64,000 nt of DNA, taken from positions 2,294,821 to 2,358,820 of the forward strand of contig NC_091391.1 in assembly GCF_038502225.1 (NCBI RefSeq), in the 5' to 3' direction. Positions within the stretch are counted from its first letter, which is position 1. The number at the start of each line of letters is the position of its first letter. The position numbers and the translations under genes were made by a program. The stretch comes from Cherax quadricarinatus. Lineage: Eukaryota > Arthropoda > Malacostraca > Decapoda > Parastacidae. Below the pieces are notes generated by a model, which ran no database searches, was not told the DNA's origin, and worked only from the letters and a program-made list of their open reading frames with translations. Shown piece by piece: positions 21,801 through 31,798 of this stretch.

Positions 21801-21925
21801 GCTTGTTTCCTGTGCCAAATAACCGCCCCATAAAAGTTACGAGGTTGGCAAATAAAGCCAAGACGAGAATTCAGAGCCGATGTCAGTGACCACAACACCC
21901 TCATGTTCCACAGTCTTAGTGCCAT
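15690..21925 (-). CDS. mTTF: Mitochondrial transcription termination factor, MTERF1/2 (mTTF) type, four coding exons
   Basis: The gene is reconstructed by eye from splice sites: exons 21925-21399, 18953-18788, 17707-17508 and 15810-15690 on the minus strand. The exon sum is 1014 nt, exactly 337 codons plus a stop, and every junction keeps phase. The N-terminus (MALRLWNMRVLWSLTSALNS) is rich in Arg and hydrophobic residues with no acidic residue, as in a mitochondrial targeting peptide. Residues about 60-290 show repeated helical MTERF motifs (LGIKSKTIETQILNQPDILG, PEHIKKRLELLASLF, SLFHIKTRHQFLHRAGLY). The C-terminus is a Glu/Asp-rich tail, as in vertebrate MTERF1/2. MTERF proteins bind mitochondrial DNA as a superhelix and control transcription termination or initiation. 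The protein is somewhat shorter than human MTERF1/2 (about 385-399 aa). MTERF1 versus MTERF2 assignment is not possible. Confidence 0.87.
15811..17507. repeat. MTERF intron 3, filled with LINE 3' ends
   Basis: The intron holds 3'-end fragments of the RTE-like LINE: about 15975-16160 and 16575-16815 minus, 17090-17340 plus (motifs ggtgggaa, gccagaggc, cttcagagtgcaggcac). It also has a CR1-like 3' end at 16915-17000 (tgatcaggccctgatccacc, gggccgcaggggcagtgacc). Bases 16160-16480 match the block at 60700-61070. Confidence 0.75.
17508..17707 (-). CDS. mTTF: MTERF third coding exon
   Basis: The acceptor cttttttag precedes 17707; the donor is gctaataa|GTAAGT. The 200-nt exon starts in phase 0 with EMGLEQPHMTDCSVF. 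It contains the conserved segment SLFHIKTRHQFLHRAGLYK, then a linker with NSSLSDIMDTTDKYFANK. Confidence 0.87.
17792..17910. repeat. Foldback repeat (gtgaaattccaag family)
   Basis: The left arm gtgaaattccaagcattt..gatttctcacatt and right arm aatgtgagaaatcactgaagc..gaatttcac are inverted copies around tattatc. The same family is at 28588-28712, and single arms lie at about 19180-19240 and 19550-19615. Confidence 0.8.
17930..18165. repeat. PLE-type foldback end, second family
   Basis: It contains cttggaccatttacaagtcac and its inverted partner gacttcgtaaatggtccaag, then cataagctcttctctcctctgtgcgggttatttgtg and ggtattgcgcctttttgttc. The same block forms the foldback at 38406-38643. Confidence 0.7.
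18166..18787. other. MTERF intron 2 remainder, no gene
   Basis: AT-rich intronic sequence. A SINE-like B-box remnant (gggtttgaaccccatcc at about 18714) is the only recognisable motif. Confidence 0.4.
18788..18953 (-). CDS. mTTF: MTERF second coding exon
   Basis: The acceptor is accctcag before 18953, and the first base completes AG|A (Arg). The donor is cacaaa|GTAAGT. The 166-nt exon encodes RYPMLYLCPPEHIKKRLEL through MKKIMYIHK, a typical MTERF repeat beginning with a proline-containing turn (YPMLYL). Confidence 0.87.
19190..19630 (+). mobile_element. RTE-like LINE 3' end inserted in a foldback arm
   Basis: Bases 19310-19545 carry the 3'-end motifs of the RTE-like family (ccagacttgagtcc, gcctgcactttaaagg, gggtcaccctgccttggtg, ending in an A run). 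On both sides are pieces of the gtgaaattccaag foldback family, so the LINE split that older repeat. Confidence 0.7.
20293..20496. mobile_element. Mariner-type MITE A, copy 1
   Basis: 200 bp between TA dinucleotides. TIRs are CAGTGGACCCCCGTTTTACGAT and its complement at the right (ATCGTAAACCGGGGGTCCACTG). No coding capacity. TA duplication and terminal CAGTG point to Tc1/mariner mobilisation. Confidence 0.85.
20530..21003 (+). mobile_element. tRNA-derived SINE with tail expanded to a minisatellite
   Basis: The head (ctagcacactcagctcac, gggagcaatccctg) is diverged. The body has ctgttcacctagtagtaaaatgggtacc and gtgtgagttgcatcc, and the 3' end has gggactttctatatagtag and tatgatctgtatacc. The last tail segment is amplified about tenfold (20781-20993), after which the normal end agtaaataaaggtatta follows. 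Confidence 0.85.
20781..20993. repeat. 21-bp minisatellite inside a SINE tail
   Basis: About ten copies of cttgtataccttgtacatgta. The single-copy form of this segment is seen in the SINE tail at 30130-30160 (ctgtataccctgtacatgtacttgtag), so this array grew from the SINE itself. Confidence 0.95.
21005..21211. mobile_element. Mariner-type MITE A, copy 2
   Basis: TA-CAGTGGACCCCCGTTTAACG to CATTAACCGGGGGTCCACTG-TA; same family and orientation as copy 1. Confidence 0.85.
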
Positions 21926-21928
21926 AAC
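21399..21928 (-). CDS. mTTF: MTERF exon with start codon
   Basis: The acceptor ttttattttcag precedes 21928, so a non-coding 5' exon exists further upstream. ATG is at 21925-21923. The donor aacag|GTAATC ends the exon at 21399 and leaves AG of an Arg codon. It encodes residues 1-175 plus two bases. Confidence 0.87.
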
Positions 21929-22019
21929 CTGAAAATAAAATATACACTCGTTAGAAAAAATTAAATCTTTCATTTATCAGTCTATAATTATGTTTTAACT
22001 GGTAAATGACTGAGTAAAT

Positions 22020-22510
22020 AATTATTATAATCATACAACGCTATATAACTGGGTAAATTATTATAATCATAGCTAGTGCTAAACCCACAAGGGTCATACA
22101 GTGCTATACGACTCGGTAAATTATCATTATAATTATAAGTAAGTGCTAAACCCACAAGGGTCATACAGCGCTATACGACTCGGTAAATTATCATTATAAT
22201 TATAAGTGCTAAACCCACAAGGGTCATACAGTGCTATACGACTCGGTAAATTATCATTATAATTATAAGTAAGTGCTAAACCCACAAGGGTCATACAGCG
22301 CTATACGACTCGGTAAATTATCATTATAATTATAAGTAAGTGCTAAACCCACAAGGGTCATACAGCGCTATACGACTCGGTAAATTATCATTATAATTAT
22401 AAGTGCTAAACCCACAAGGGTCATACAGCGCTATACGACTCGGTAAATTATCATTATAATTATAAGTAAGTGCTAAACCCACAAGGGTCATATAGCACTA
22501 TATAACTGGG
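22020..22510. repeat. Tandem repeat of about 60-67 bp derived from a SINE end
   Basis: About seven units containing gtgctaaacccacaagggtcatacagcgctatacgactcgg and attatcattataattata. Units differ by presence of 'agtaagt'. The core gtgctaaacccacaaggg is the complement of the 3' end of the TAA-tailed SINE family, again pointing to a SINE-derived array. Confidence 0.9.
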
Positions 22511-23136
22511 TACAGTTCCTAATTGTGGGCCTCTTGAGGGTGTTGAACTGCAGCTCCTGTCCCTCTTGAAGATATATTAATGCCTCATTCGCTTCACCTC
22601 AAAGTTTAGCAATGACTAACAGGGTTGAGCTGCAGCTCCTGGACACCACAAGCACAACTCTGCTGTCTTAACTACAAATATTTACTTAAGTTACAAGTTA
22701 TTATCTATACCTGGTTAATAAACATGTTAAAATTGTGTAGGGCCCATAGTGCCTCCTTCCAGGGGTCAAGCCACAGCTCCTGGCCCCTGTATGAGTACAT
22801 ATGAGATAAACACGTATATACATGTATTCAAGTTTGATCCAAGGAAGTGGAGGACAATCCCAATCCTTGAATGAAGATCCACTCACCAACATCAAGGACC
22901 CACCCATGAGGGTTTATCAATCCTCATTACATAACAAAAATCAGCCATAAACCCCCGTCCTGCGTCATATTAACATATTTAAACATTTAACACTAATTAC
23001 AAATGTAATTCACCAAATATAATTAACACACCTCCTGTCATCCAGTGATTTAACCTGATTTTTTAACCTTATTTCTGTAACTTTGTTTTTGTTCCACTTT
23101 GTTTTGTTATGTTGTTTAGGGCCGCCGACGCTGTGT
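22511..23136. other. Upstream of MTERF, repeat fragments, no gene
   Basis: Bases 22530-22830 resemble LINE 3' end debris (gggccccatagtgcctccttcc, agctcctggcccctg). Bases 22830-22930 hold a diverged minus-strand TAA-SINE piece (aatgaagatccactcaccaacatcaagg). The 5' non-coding exon and promoter of MTERF must lie upstream of 21928 but could not be located. Confidence 0.45.
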
Positions 23137-23463
23137 ACCGTACTGAACCCTCCACCTGGACACCGTACTGAACCCTCCACCTGGACACTGTACTGAACCC
23201 TCCACCTGGACACTGTACTGAACCCTCCACCTGGACACTGTACTGAACCCTCCACCTGGACACTGTACTGAACCCTCCACCTGGACACCGTACTGAACCC
23301 TCCACCTGGACACCGTACTGAACCCTCCACCTGGACACTGTACTGAACCCTCCACCTGGACACTGTACTGAACCCTCCACCTGGACACTGTACTGAACCC
23401 TCCACCTGGACACCGTACTGAACCCTCCACCTGGACACCGTACTGAACCCTCCACCTGGACAC
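23137..23463. repeat. 25-bp minisatellite (caccgtactgaaccctccacctgga)
   Basis: About 13 perfect-length units differing only at one CpG/TpG position (cacCGtac versus cacTGtac), the pattern expected from cytosine deamination. The minus-strand frames over it are artefacts. Confidence 0.95.
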
Positions 23464-23575
23464 ACTTATATTACCCTTATTTACTGTAACTGTATATTTC
23501 TGCGGGTTTTTCTCAGAGAAAGAAACGGGAACAAGTCCCGAATTAGATGAGGTAGATTTCCTTTGTATCCGTCCC

Positions 23576-23744
23576 GGCAGTCAGACCCGGCAGAGCCAGA
23601 CCCAGCAGAGCCAAACCCGGCAGAGTCAGACCCGGCAGAGCCAAACCCGGCAGAGTCAGACCCGGCAGAGCCAAACCCGGCAGAGCCAGACCCAGCAGAG
23701 CCAAACCCGGCAGAGTCAGACCAGGCAAAGCCAAACCCGGCAAG
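23576..23744. repeat. 15-bp minisatellite (gagccaaacccggca)
   Basis: About 11 units alternating gagcc/gagtc and aga/aaa. The unit is a multiple of three, so frames stay open on both strands. Confidence 0.95.
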
Positions 23745-23759
23745 TTATGGGAAAATTAT

Positions 23760-24510
23760 TGGAAATCAATGAAAATCAAGGAACCCAATGTGGTTATCCT
23801 AGATAATTTACACTTTGTATGGTAATTGTACTTATGCATACATGTACCTAAATAAATTTGGTTACTAAATAAGCTTCTTGAAACCCTTGAAAAGCCCAAA
23901 AACAAAAATAAATCCGTGGCATAACCCAGCCGATATTGGCCATGTTAAGGGCCCCAGTGGAAATAAGTCACATTATCTGACTTTTTTGGATTATCCTGGG
24001 TAATTTATACACATGTTACTATGTATGATAATTGTATTTGTGTGTACATGTACCTAAATAAACTCAATTAACTAATATTTGTGAATTTTAGGAGAAAATA
24101 TTGATCACCTCACACCTGCCACACCAAAATTTTTTCCAAAATATTTTTCTAAGTTGATTCATGTATCAAAAAAAACAGGAAAAATAAAAGGACATAATTA
24201 ACTTTAGTAAATTATTTCGAAAATTTTGTTGTAAATAGAATTGATTTACAATTTTGAAAGTAAACAAGGAAATTCATTTAGGGTAATTTTATTTACAATA
24301 TTTCATTGTATTGAGACTAAAACAGAAATAAAAGTTGGAATTTTATTTTTGCTTATTGAGTAATGTTTTTTATTGTAATATATTGGTAGTAATGAGAGAT
24401 ATATGGGGAAAATTGTCATTATTTTTTTTTAAAGAAATTGTGAATGTTTCCTGAGTCTTGAGTTTGTTTATGTTGACGAGCGACAACCAGCTGCTGGAAC
24501 CACCTGTTTT
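23760..24510. other. AT-rich spacer, no gene
   Basis: Two dispersed-repeat pieces of the type ggataatttacacatgttactatgtatgataattg occur at about 23795-23870 and 23940-24060. The same type is seen at 28380-28450. No exon supported. Confidence 0.45.
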
Positions 24511-27500
24511 ACTGGCACCAGCTGTCTGTATGACCTTGTTAGTGGCACCAGCTGTCTGTATGACCTTGTTAGTGGCACCAGCTGTCTGTATGACCTTGTT
24601 AGTGGTACCAGCTGCTTGTATGTCCTTGTTACCAGCACCAGCTGCTTGTATGTCCTTGTTACCAGCACCAGCTGCTTGTATGTCCTTGTTACCAGCACCA
24701 GCTGCTTGTATGTCCTTGTTACCAGCACCAGCTGCTTGTATGTCCTTGTTACCAGCACCAGCTGCTTGTATGTCCTTGTTACCAGCACCAGCTGCTTGTA
24801 TGTCCTTGTTACCAGCACCAGCTGCTTGTATGTCCTTGTTACCAGCACCAGCTGCTTGTATGTCCTTGTTACCAGGACCAGCTGCTTGTATGTCCTTGTT
24901 ACCAGCACCAGCTGCTTGTATGACCATGTTACTGGCACCAGCTGCTTGTATGACCATGTTACTGGCACCAGCTGCTTGTATGACCATGTTACTGGCACCA
25001 GCTGCTTGTATGATCATGTTACCGGCACCAGCTGCTTGTATGACCATGTTACCAGCACCAGCTGCTTGTATGACCATGTTACCCGCACCAGCTGCTTGTA
25101 TGACCATGTTACTGGCACCAGCTGCTTGTATGACCATGTTACCAGCACCAGCTGCTTGTATGACCATGTTACCAGCACCAGCTGCTTGTATGACCATGTT
25201 ACCAGCACCAGCTGCTTGTATGACCATGTTACTGGCACCAGCTGCTTGTATGACCATGTTACTGGCACCAGCTGCTTGTATGACCATGTTACTGGCACCA
25301 GCTGCTTGTATGACCATGTTACTGGCACCAGCTGCTTGTATGACCATGTTACTGGCACCAGCTGCTTGTATGACCATGTTACTGGCACCAGCTGCTTGTA
25401 TGACCATGTTACTGGCACCAGCTGCTTGTATGACCATGTTACTGGCACCAGCTGCTTGTATGACCATGTTACTGGCACCAGCTGCTTGTATGACCATGTT
25501 ACCAGCACCAGCTGCTTGTATGACCATGTTACTGGCACCAGCTGCTTGTATGATCATGTTACCAGCACCAGCTGCTTGTATGACCATGTTACCAGCACCA
25601 GCTGCTTGTATGACCATGTTACCAGCACCAGCTGCTTGTATGACCATGTTACCAGCACCAGCTGCTTGTATGACCATGTTACCAGCACCAGCTGTTTGTA
25701 TGACCATGTTACCAGCACCAGCTGCTTGTATGACCATGTTACTGGCACCAGCTGCTTGTATGACCATGTTACCAGCACCAGCTGCTTGTATGACCATGTT
25801 ACTGGCACCAGCTGCTTGTATGATCATGTTACCAGCACCAGCTGCTTGTATGACCATGTTACCAGCACCAGCTACTTGTATGACCATGTTACCAGCACCA
25901 GCTGCTTGTATGACCATGTTACCAGCACCAGCTGCTTGTATGATCATGTTACCAGCACCAGCTGCTTGTATGACCATGTTACTGGCACCAGCTGCTTGTA
26001 TGACCATGTTACCAGCACCAGCTGCTTGTATGACCATGTTACCAGCACCAGCTGCTTGTATGACCATGTTACCAGCACCAGCTGCTTGTATGACCATGTT
26101 ACCAGCACCAGCTGCTTGTATGACCATGTTACCAGCACCAGCTGCTTGTATGACCATGTTACTGGCACCAGCTGCTTGTATGACCATGTTACCAGCACCA
26201 GCTGCTTGTATGACCATGTTACTGGCACCAGCTGCTTGTATGATCATGTTACCAGCACCAGCTGCTTGTATGACCATGTTACCAGCACCAGCTGCTTGTA
26301 TGACCATGTTACCAGCACCAGCTGCTTGTATGACCATGTTACCAGCACCAGCTGCTTGTATGATCATGTTACCAGCACCAGCTGCTTGTATGACCATGTT
26401 ACTGGCACCAGCTGCTTGTATGACCATGTTACCAGCACCAGCTGCTTGTATGACCATGTTACCAGCACCAGCTGCTTGTATGACCATGTTACCAGCACCA
26501 GCTGCTTGTATGACCATGTTACCAGCACCAGCTGCTTGTATGACCATGTTACTGGCACCAGCTGCTTGTATGACCATGTTACCAGCACCAGCTGCTTGTA
26601 TGACCATGTTACTGGTACCAGCTGCTTGTATGACCATGTTACCAGCACCAGCTGCTTGTATGACCATGTTACTGGCACCAGCTGCTTGTATGACCATGTT
26701 ACTGGCACCAGCTGCTTGTATGACCATGTTACCAGCACCAGCTGCTTGTATGACCATGTTACTGGCACCAGCTGCTTGTATGACCATGTTACTGGCACCA
26801 GCTGCTTGTATGACCATGTTACTGGCACCAGCTGCTTGTATGACCATGTTACTGGCACCAGCTGCTTGTATGACCATGTTACTGGCACCAGCTGCTTGTA
26901 TGACCATGTTACTGGCACCAGCTGCTTGTATGACCATGTTACTGGCACCAGCTGCTTGTATGACCATGTTACCAGCACCAGCTGCTTGTATGACCATGTT
27001 ACTGGCACCAGCTGCTTGTATGACCATGTTACCAGCACCAGCTGCTTGTATGACCATGTTACCAGCACCAGCTGCTTGTATGACCATGTTACTGGCACCA
27101 GCTGCTTGTATGACCATGTTACTGACACCAGCTGCTTGTATGACCATGTTACTGGCACCAGCTGCTTGTATGACCATGTTACTGACACCAGCTGCTTGTA
27201 TGACCATGTTACCAGCACCAGCTGCTTGTATGACCATGTTACTGACACCAGCTGCTTGTATGACCATGTTACTGGCACCAGCTGCTTGTATGACCATGTT
27301 ACTGGCACCAGCTGCTTGTATGACCATGTTACCAGCACCAGCTGCTTGTATGACCATGTTACTGGCACCAGCTGCTTGTATGACCATGTTACTGGCACCA
27401 GCTGCTTGTATGACCATGTTACTGACACCAGCTGCTTGTATGACCATGTTACTGGCACCAGCTGCTTGTATGACCATGTTCCTGGCACCAGCTGCTTGTA

Positions 27501-27700
27501 TGACCATGTTACCAGCACCAGCTGCTTGTATGACCATGTTACCAGCACCAGCTGCTTGTATGACCATGTTACTGGCACCAGCTGCTTGTATGACCATGTT
27601 ACCAGCACCAGCTGCTTGTATGACCATGTTACCAGCACCAGCTGCTTGTATGACCATGTTACCAGCACCAGCTGCTTGTATGACCATGTTACTGGCACAT
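24511..27700. repeat. 3.2-kb array of a 30-bp unit, about 106 copies
   Basis: The unit is accagctgcttgtatgaccatgttaccagc. It is ordered in blocks: three copies with tgaccttgttagtggc and gctgtctg, about ten with tgtccttgttaccagc, then the rest with tgaccatgtt and either accagc or actggc. Because 30 is a multiple of three and the unit has no stop in most frames, several frames over 1000 codons are open on both strands, for example a decapeptide MVIQAAGAGN on the minus strand. No intron, signal, promoter or non-repetitive coding flank supports a protein. Confidence 0.93.
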
Positions 27701-27809
27701 CCGATGGCCATGTAAATAATATCATGGCACTGTAATCTAGTGTTGTTCTAAGGGTCATGGTGATGGTAGTCGAGGCTAGGCGGAAATATCTTTCTCGTAG
27801 GCTATTCCA

Positions 27810-27960
27810 GCCCTGTATGACCCTTGTGGGTTTAACGCTTATTTCTTATTGTAATAATAATAAATTGTAAGTTATTCAGATTACCATTTTTCTCCTTGAT
27901 GTCAGTACTGTATGACCCTTGTGGGTTTAGTGCTTAGTTCTGATTGTAATAATAATAATT
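27810..27960. repeat. Two tandem TAA-SINE 3' ends
   Basis: ctgtatgacccttgtgggttta followed by cgcttatttcttattgtaataataata occurs at about 27812 and again at about 27908. Confidence 0.7.
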
Positions 27961-28587
27961 TGCTTCAATGTATTATAGGCTATATATATATTATTTATTA
28001 TTATCCCTGTTATTCAGTTCCGACTTCATTTCCCTAATATTCCTCGTGTAGTCAGTAGGATTTAAACCCCAATCAATTCTACTTTGTTTAGATATATGAA
28101 TTATTAACCCTAAAGGGTTAGTAACCCAGGGTAACCCAAGAAAAACCTAGGACCCCAGTGGAAATAAGTTACTCTGTCTGACTTTATTTTTTTAACACGT
28201 TGGCCGTGTCCGACGTGTCTGACGTGTTAAGTTAACCTGCAGTGTCCGGCAGGTTAACTTAAAAAGAAAAAGGAAAGTTTGTGTTTTTTATATTTAGTAA
28301 TTTATACAAAAGGGGTTACTACCCCATTGCTCCCTGCACTTACAACACCCATGACTTTCGGAGTAAGGATTATTTTTTCCTACTTCCTAGGGAATTTACA
28401 TTTATGTTACTATGTATGATAATTGTACTTATGTATACCTGTACCTAAATAGCCTACTTATTTCCTTTGGGATCCATAGGTCCTCTTCCCCAGGATGCCA
28501 CCCACAAGTCACTTTTTTGTAACCTCGTGGTTAGTAAGTTTATTTAGGGACAGGTGCACATAGTAACAGTTATCATACATAGTAACA
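27961..28587. repeat. Spacer with LINE 3'-UTR fragment, no gene
   Basis: Bases 28185-28400 match the block at 60615-60720 (ttttttaacacgttggccgt, aaaggaaagttt, tttagtaatttatacaaaaggggttac), a dispersed retroelement 3' region. The rest is AT-rich. Confidence 0.55.
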
Positions 28588-28712
28588 TATGCAAAAATTA
28601 CCACCGAGAAAAAAGTGAAATTCCAAGAACTTTCGTGATTTCTCTCAGTGTATTAACGAAATCATGAAAGTTCTTCGAATTTCACTATTTTCATGGTTGT
28701 AATTTTGCATAT
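28588..28712. repeat. Foldback repeat (gtgaaattccaag family), intact pair
   Basis: The left arm atatgcaaaaattacc..cgtgatttctc and right arm gaaatcatgaaagttcttcgaatttcac..gtaattttgcatat lie around ctcagtgtatta. It is about 55-60 bp per arm. Confidence 0.8.
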
Positions 28713-28771
28713 TGTGATATCTCCTGTTTCCTGTCAGACAAATTAACTTATTTCCAATAGGGCCCTTGTAA

Positions 28772-28775
<4 letters not shown>

Positions 28776-28802
<27 letters not shown>

Positions 28803-31130
28803 TTTTTTTTTTATTATCACACTGGCAGATTCCCACCAAGGCAGGGTGGCGCGAAAAAGAAAAACTTTCACCATCATTCACTACATCACTGTCTTGCCAG
28901 AAGGGTGCTTTACACTACAGTTTTTAAACTGCAACATTAACACCCCTCCTTCAGAGTGCAGGCACTGTACTTCCCATCTCCAGGACTCAAGTCCGGCCTG
29001 CCGGTTTCCCTGAACCCCTTCATAAATGTTACTTTGCTCACACTCCAACAGCACGTCAAGTATTAAAAACCATTTGTCTCCATTCACTCCTATCAAACAC
29101 GCTCACGCATGCCTGCTGGAAGTCCAAGCCCCTCGCACACAAAACCTCCTTTACCCCCTCCCTCCAACCTTTCCTAGGCCGACCCCTACCTCGCCTTCCT
29201 TCCACTACAGACTGATACACTCTTGAAGTCACTCTGTTTTGCTCCATTCTCTCTACATGTCCGACCCACCTCAACAACCCTTCCTCAGCCTTCTGGACAA
29301 CAGTTTTGGTAATCCCACACCTCCTCCTAACTTCCAAACTACAAATTCTCTGCATTATATTCACACCACACATTGCCCTCAGACATGACATCTCCACTGC
29401 CTCCAGCCTTCTCCTCGCTGCAACATTCGTCACCCATGCTTCACACCCATATAAGAGCGTTGGTAAAACTATACTCTCATACATTCCCCTCTTTGCCTCC
29501 AAGGACAAAGTTCTTTGTCTCCACAGACTCCTAAGTGCACCACTCACCCTTTTCCCCTCATCAATTCTATGATTCACCTCATCTTTCATAGACCCATCCG
29601 CTGACACGTCCACTCCCAAATATCTGAATACATTCACCTCCTCCATACTCTCTCCCTCCAATCTGATATCCAATCTTTCATCACCTAATCTTTTTGTTAT
29701 CCTCATAACCTTACTCTTTCCTGTATTCACTTTTAATTTTCTTCTTTTGCACACCCTACCAAATTCATCCACCAATCTCTGCAACTTCTCTTCAGAATCT
29801 CCCAAGAGCACAGTGTCATCAGCAAAGAGCAACTGTGACAACTCCCACTTTATGTGTGATTCTTTATCTTTTAACTCCATGCCTCTTGCCAAGACCCTCG
29901 CATTTACTTCTCTTACAACCCCATCTATAAATAAATTAAACAACCATGGTGACATCACACATCCTTGTCTAAGGCCTACTTTTACTGGGAAATAATTTCC
30001 CTCTTTCCTACATACTCTAACTTGAGCCTCACTATCCTCGTAAAAACTCTTCACTGCTTTCAGTAACCTACCTCCTACACCATAACAAGGGACTTTCTAT
30101 ATAGTAGTATGTCATTGTTATCAGCTAGGACTGTATACCCTGTACATGTACTTGTAGTAAAATAAAGATATTATTATTATTATTATTATTATTAATATAC
30201 ACCTGCAACATCTGCCACATTGCCCCCCTATCCACCCTGTCACACGCCTTTTTCAAATCCATAAATGCCACAAAGACCTCTTTAGCCTTATCTAAATACT
30301 GTTCACTTATATGTTTCACTGTAAACACCTGGTTCACACACCCCCTACCTTTCCTAAAGCCTCCTTGTTCATCTGCTATCCTATTCTCCATCTTACTCTT
30401 AATTCTTTCAATAATAACTCGACCATACACTTTACCAGGTATACTCAACAGACTTATCCCCCAATAATTTTTGCACTCTCTTTTGTCCCCTTTGCCTTTA
30501 TACAAAGGAACTATGCATGCTCTCTGCCAATCCCTAGGTACCTTACCCTCTTCCATACATTTATTAAATAATTGCACCAACCACTCCAAAACTATATGCC
30601 CACCTGCTTTTAACATTTCTATCTTTGTCCCATCAATCCTGGCTGCCTTACCCCCTTTCATTTTACCTACTGCCTCACGAACTTCCCCCACACTCACAAC
30701 TGGCTCTTCCTCACTCCTACAAGATGTTATTCCTCCTTGCCCTATACATGAAATCACAGCTTCCCTATCTTCATCAACATTTAACAGTTCCTCAAAATAT
30801 TCCCTCCATCTTCCCAATACCTCTAACTCTCTATTTAATAACTCTCCTCTCCTGTTTTTAACTGACAAATCCATTTGTTCTCTAGGCTTTCTTAACTTGT
30901 TAATCTCTCTCCAAAACTTTTTCTTATTTTCAACAAAATTTGTTGATAACATCTCACCCACTCTCTCATTTGCTCTCTTTTTACATTGCTTCACCACTCT
31001 CTTAACCTCTCTCTTTTTCTCCATATACTCTTCCTTCCTTGCATCACTTCTACTTTGTAAAAACTTCTTATATGCTAACTTTTTCTCCCTTACTACTCTC
31101 TTTACATCAACATTCCACCAATCGCTCCTC

Positions 31131-31131
<1 letters not shown>
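28776..31131 (-). pseudogene. RTE-like LINE, 5'-truncated, split by a SINE tail
   Basis: Minus-strand frames at 31131-30190 and 30070-29056 are consecutive parts of one reverse transcriptase: KRSDWWNVDVKRVV, RACIVPLYKGKGDKRECKNY, FMDLKKACDRVDRGAMWQML, then VGLRQGCVMSPWLFNLFIDG, the catalytic LLFADDTVLL, and a C-terminus with GLLRWVGHVERMEQNRVTSR and GRRGRGRPRKGWREGV. This C-terminal block is typical of RTE-type elements. The 3' end at about 28776-28820 is an (ATT)n/poly(A) tail. A SINE 3' fragment (30080-30192) interrupts it. The N-terminal endonuclease is missing, and a GIS for RPIS change is visible in the RT. Confidence 0.85.
30080..30192 (+). mobile_element. SINE 3' fragment in the LINE
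   Basis: It begins ataacaagggactttctatatagtag and runs to cttgtagtaaaataaagatatt(att)n. The flanks share tacacc, a possible 6-bp target duplication. Confidence 0.8.
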
Positions 31132-31174
<43 letters not shown>

Positions 31175-31175
31175 G
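31132..31175. repeat. (TTA)n microsatellite
   Basis: About 14 trinucleotides at the 5' boundary of the RTE-like LINE fragment, just upstream of the centrin exon. Confidence 0.9.
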
Positions 31176-31276
31176 ATAGTTTTACAAATGTAGTAAATTA
31201 TGTAGGTTTTAACCTAGACTGACCCATGATTATAATAATGTTGATATAATTCTGTATATTTCAGGTTGTATTAGGA

Positions 31277-31798
31277 ATGTCCAATCAGTACAAGCGTCCT
31301 TCAATCACTAACGCAGGAGGCAAACGACGATCTGGCAGCACCAAGTTTGAGCTTACAGAGGTACAGAAGAATGACATTAAGGAAGCCTTTGACCTCTTTG
31401 ACCCTAATGGTACAGGTACAATTGACCCCAAGGAACTCAAGGTAGCTATGAGGGCACTGGGATTTGAGCCTAAAAAGGAAGATATCAAAAAGATGGTAGC
31501 GGAAATTGACAAAGATGAAAGTGGTAAGATTAAGTTTGAAGAATTTCTTCATCTCATGACTATTAAGATGGCTGAAAAAGATGTGAAAGAGGAGATTCTA
31601 AAAGCCTTCAAGCTTTTTGATGATGACAACACTGGGAAAATTTCCTTCGCTAACTTGAAGCGTGTCGCAGAGACCTTGGGAGAGAACCTTACTGATGAAG
31701 AACTGCAGGAAATGATCGAAGAAGCTGATCGGGATGGTGACAATGAAATTAATCAGGATGAGTTCTTCCGTATAATGAAGAAGACTAGTTTATATTAG
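31277..31798 (+). CDS. CETN2: Centrin (caltractin), four EF-hands
   Basis: This 173-aa calmodulin-family protein of centrioles and basal bodies has the full length of animal centrin-1/2. A basic N-terminal tail ([16 protein letters not shown]) precedes four EF-hands. The loops are [12 protein letters not shown] (42-53), [12 protein letters not shown] (78-89), [12 protein letters not shown] (115-126; Asn at position 12, as in other centrins) and [12 protein letters not shown] (151-162). It ends MKKTSLY, as in centrin-2. The CDS is uninterrupted. A splice acceptor (ctgtatatttcag) lies 13 bp upstream of the ATG, so at least one 5' non-coding exon is expected. The CPAP ORF follows on the same strand after 332 bp. 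The symbol is by family; centrin-1 and -2 cannot be told apart. Confidence 0.95.
   Translation: MSNQYKRPSITNAGGKRRSGSTKFELTEVQKNDIKEAFDLFDPNGTGTIDPKELKVAMRALGFEPKKEDIKKMVAEIDKDESGKIKFEEFLHLMTIKMAEKDVKEEILKAFKLFDDDNTGKISFANLKRVAETLGENLTDEELQEMIEEADRDGDNEINQDEFFRIMKKTSLY

Noticed and set aside
23137..23463. CRISPR-like array
   Set aside because: Units are contiguous with no unique spacers, in a eukaryotic genome.
24370..27735. Long frames of about 1000-1100 codons on both strands as a secreted repeat protein
   Set aside because: They arise from a stop-free 30-bp unit; several frames are open at once and the flanks are not coding.
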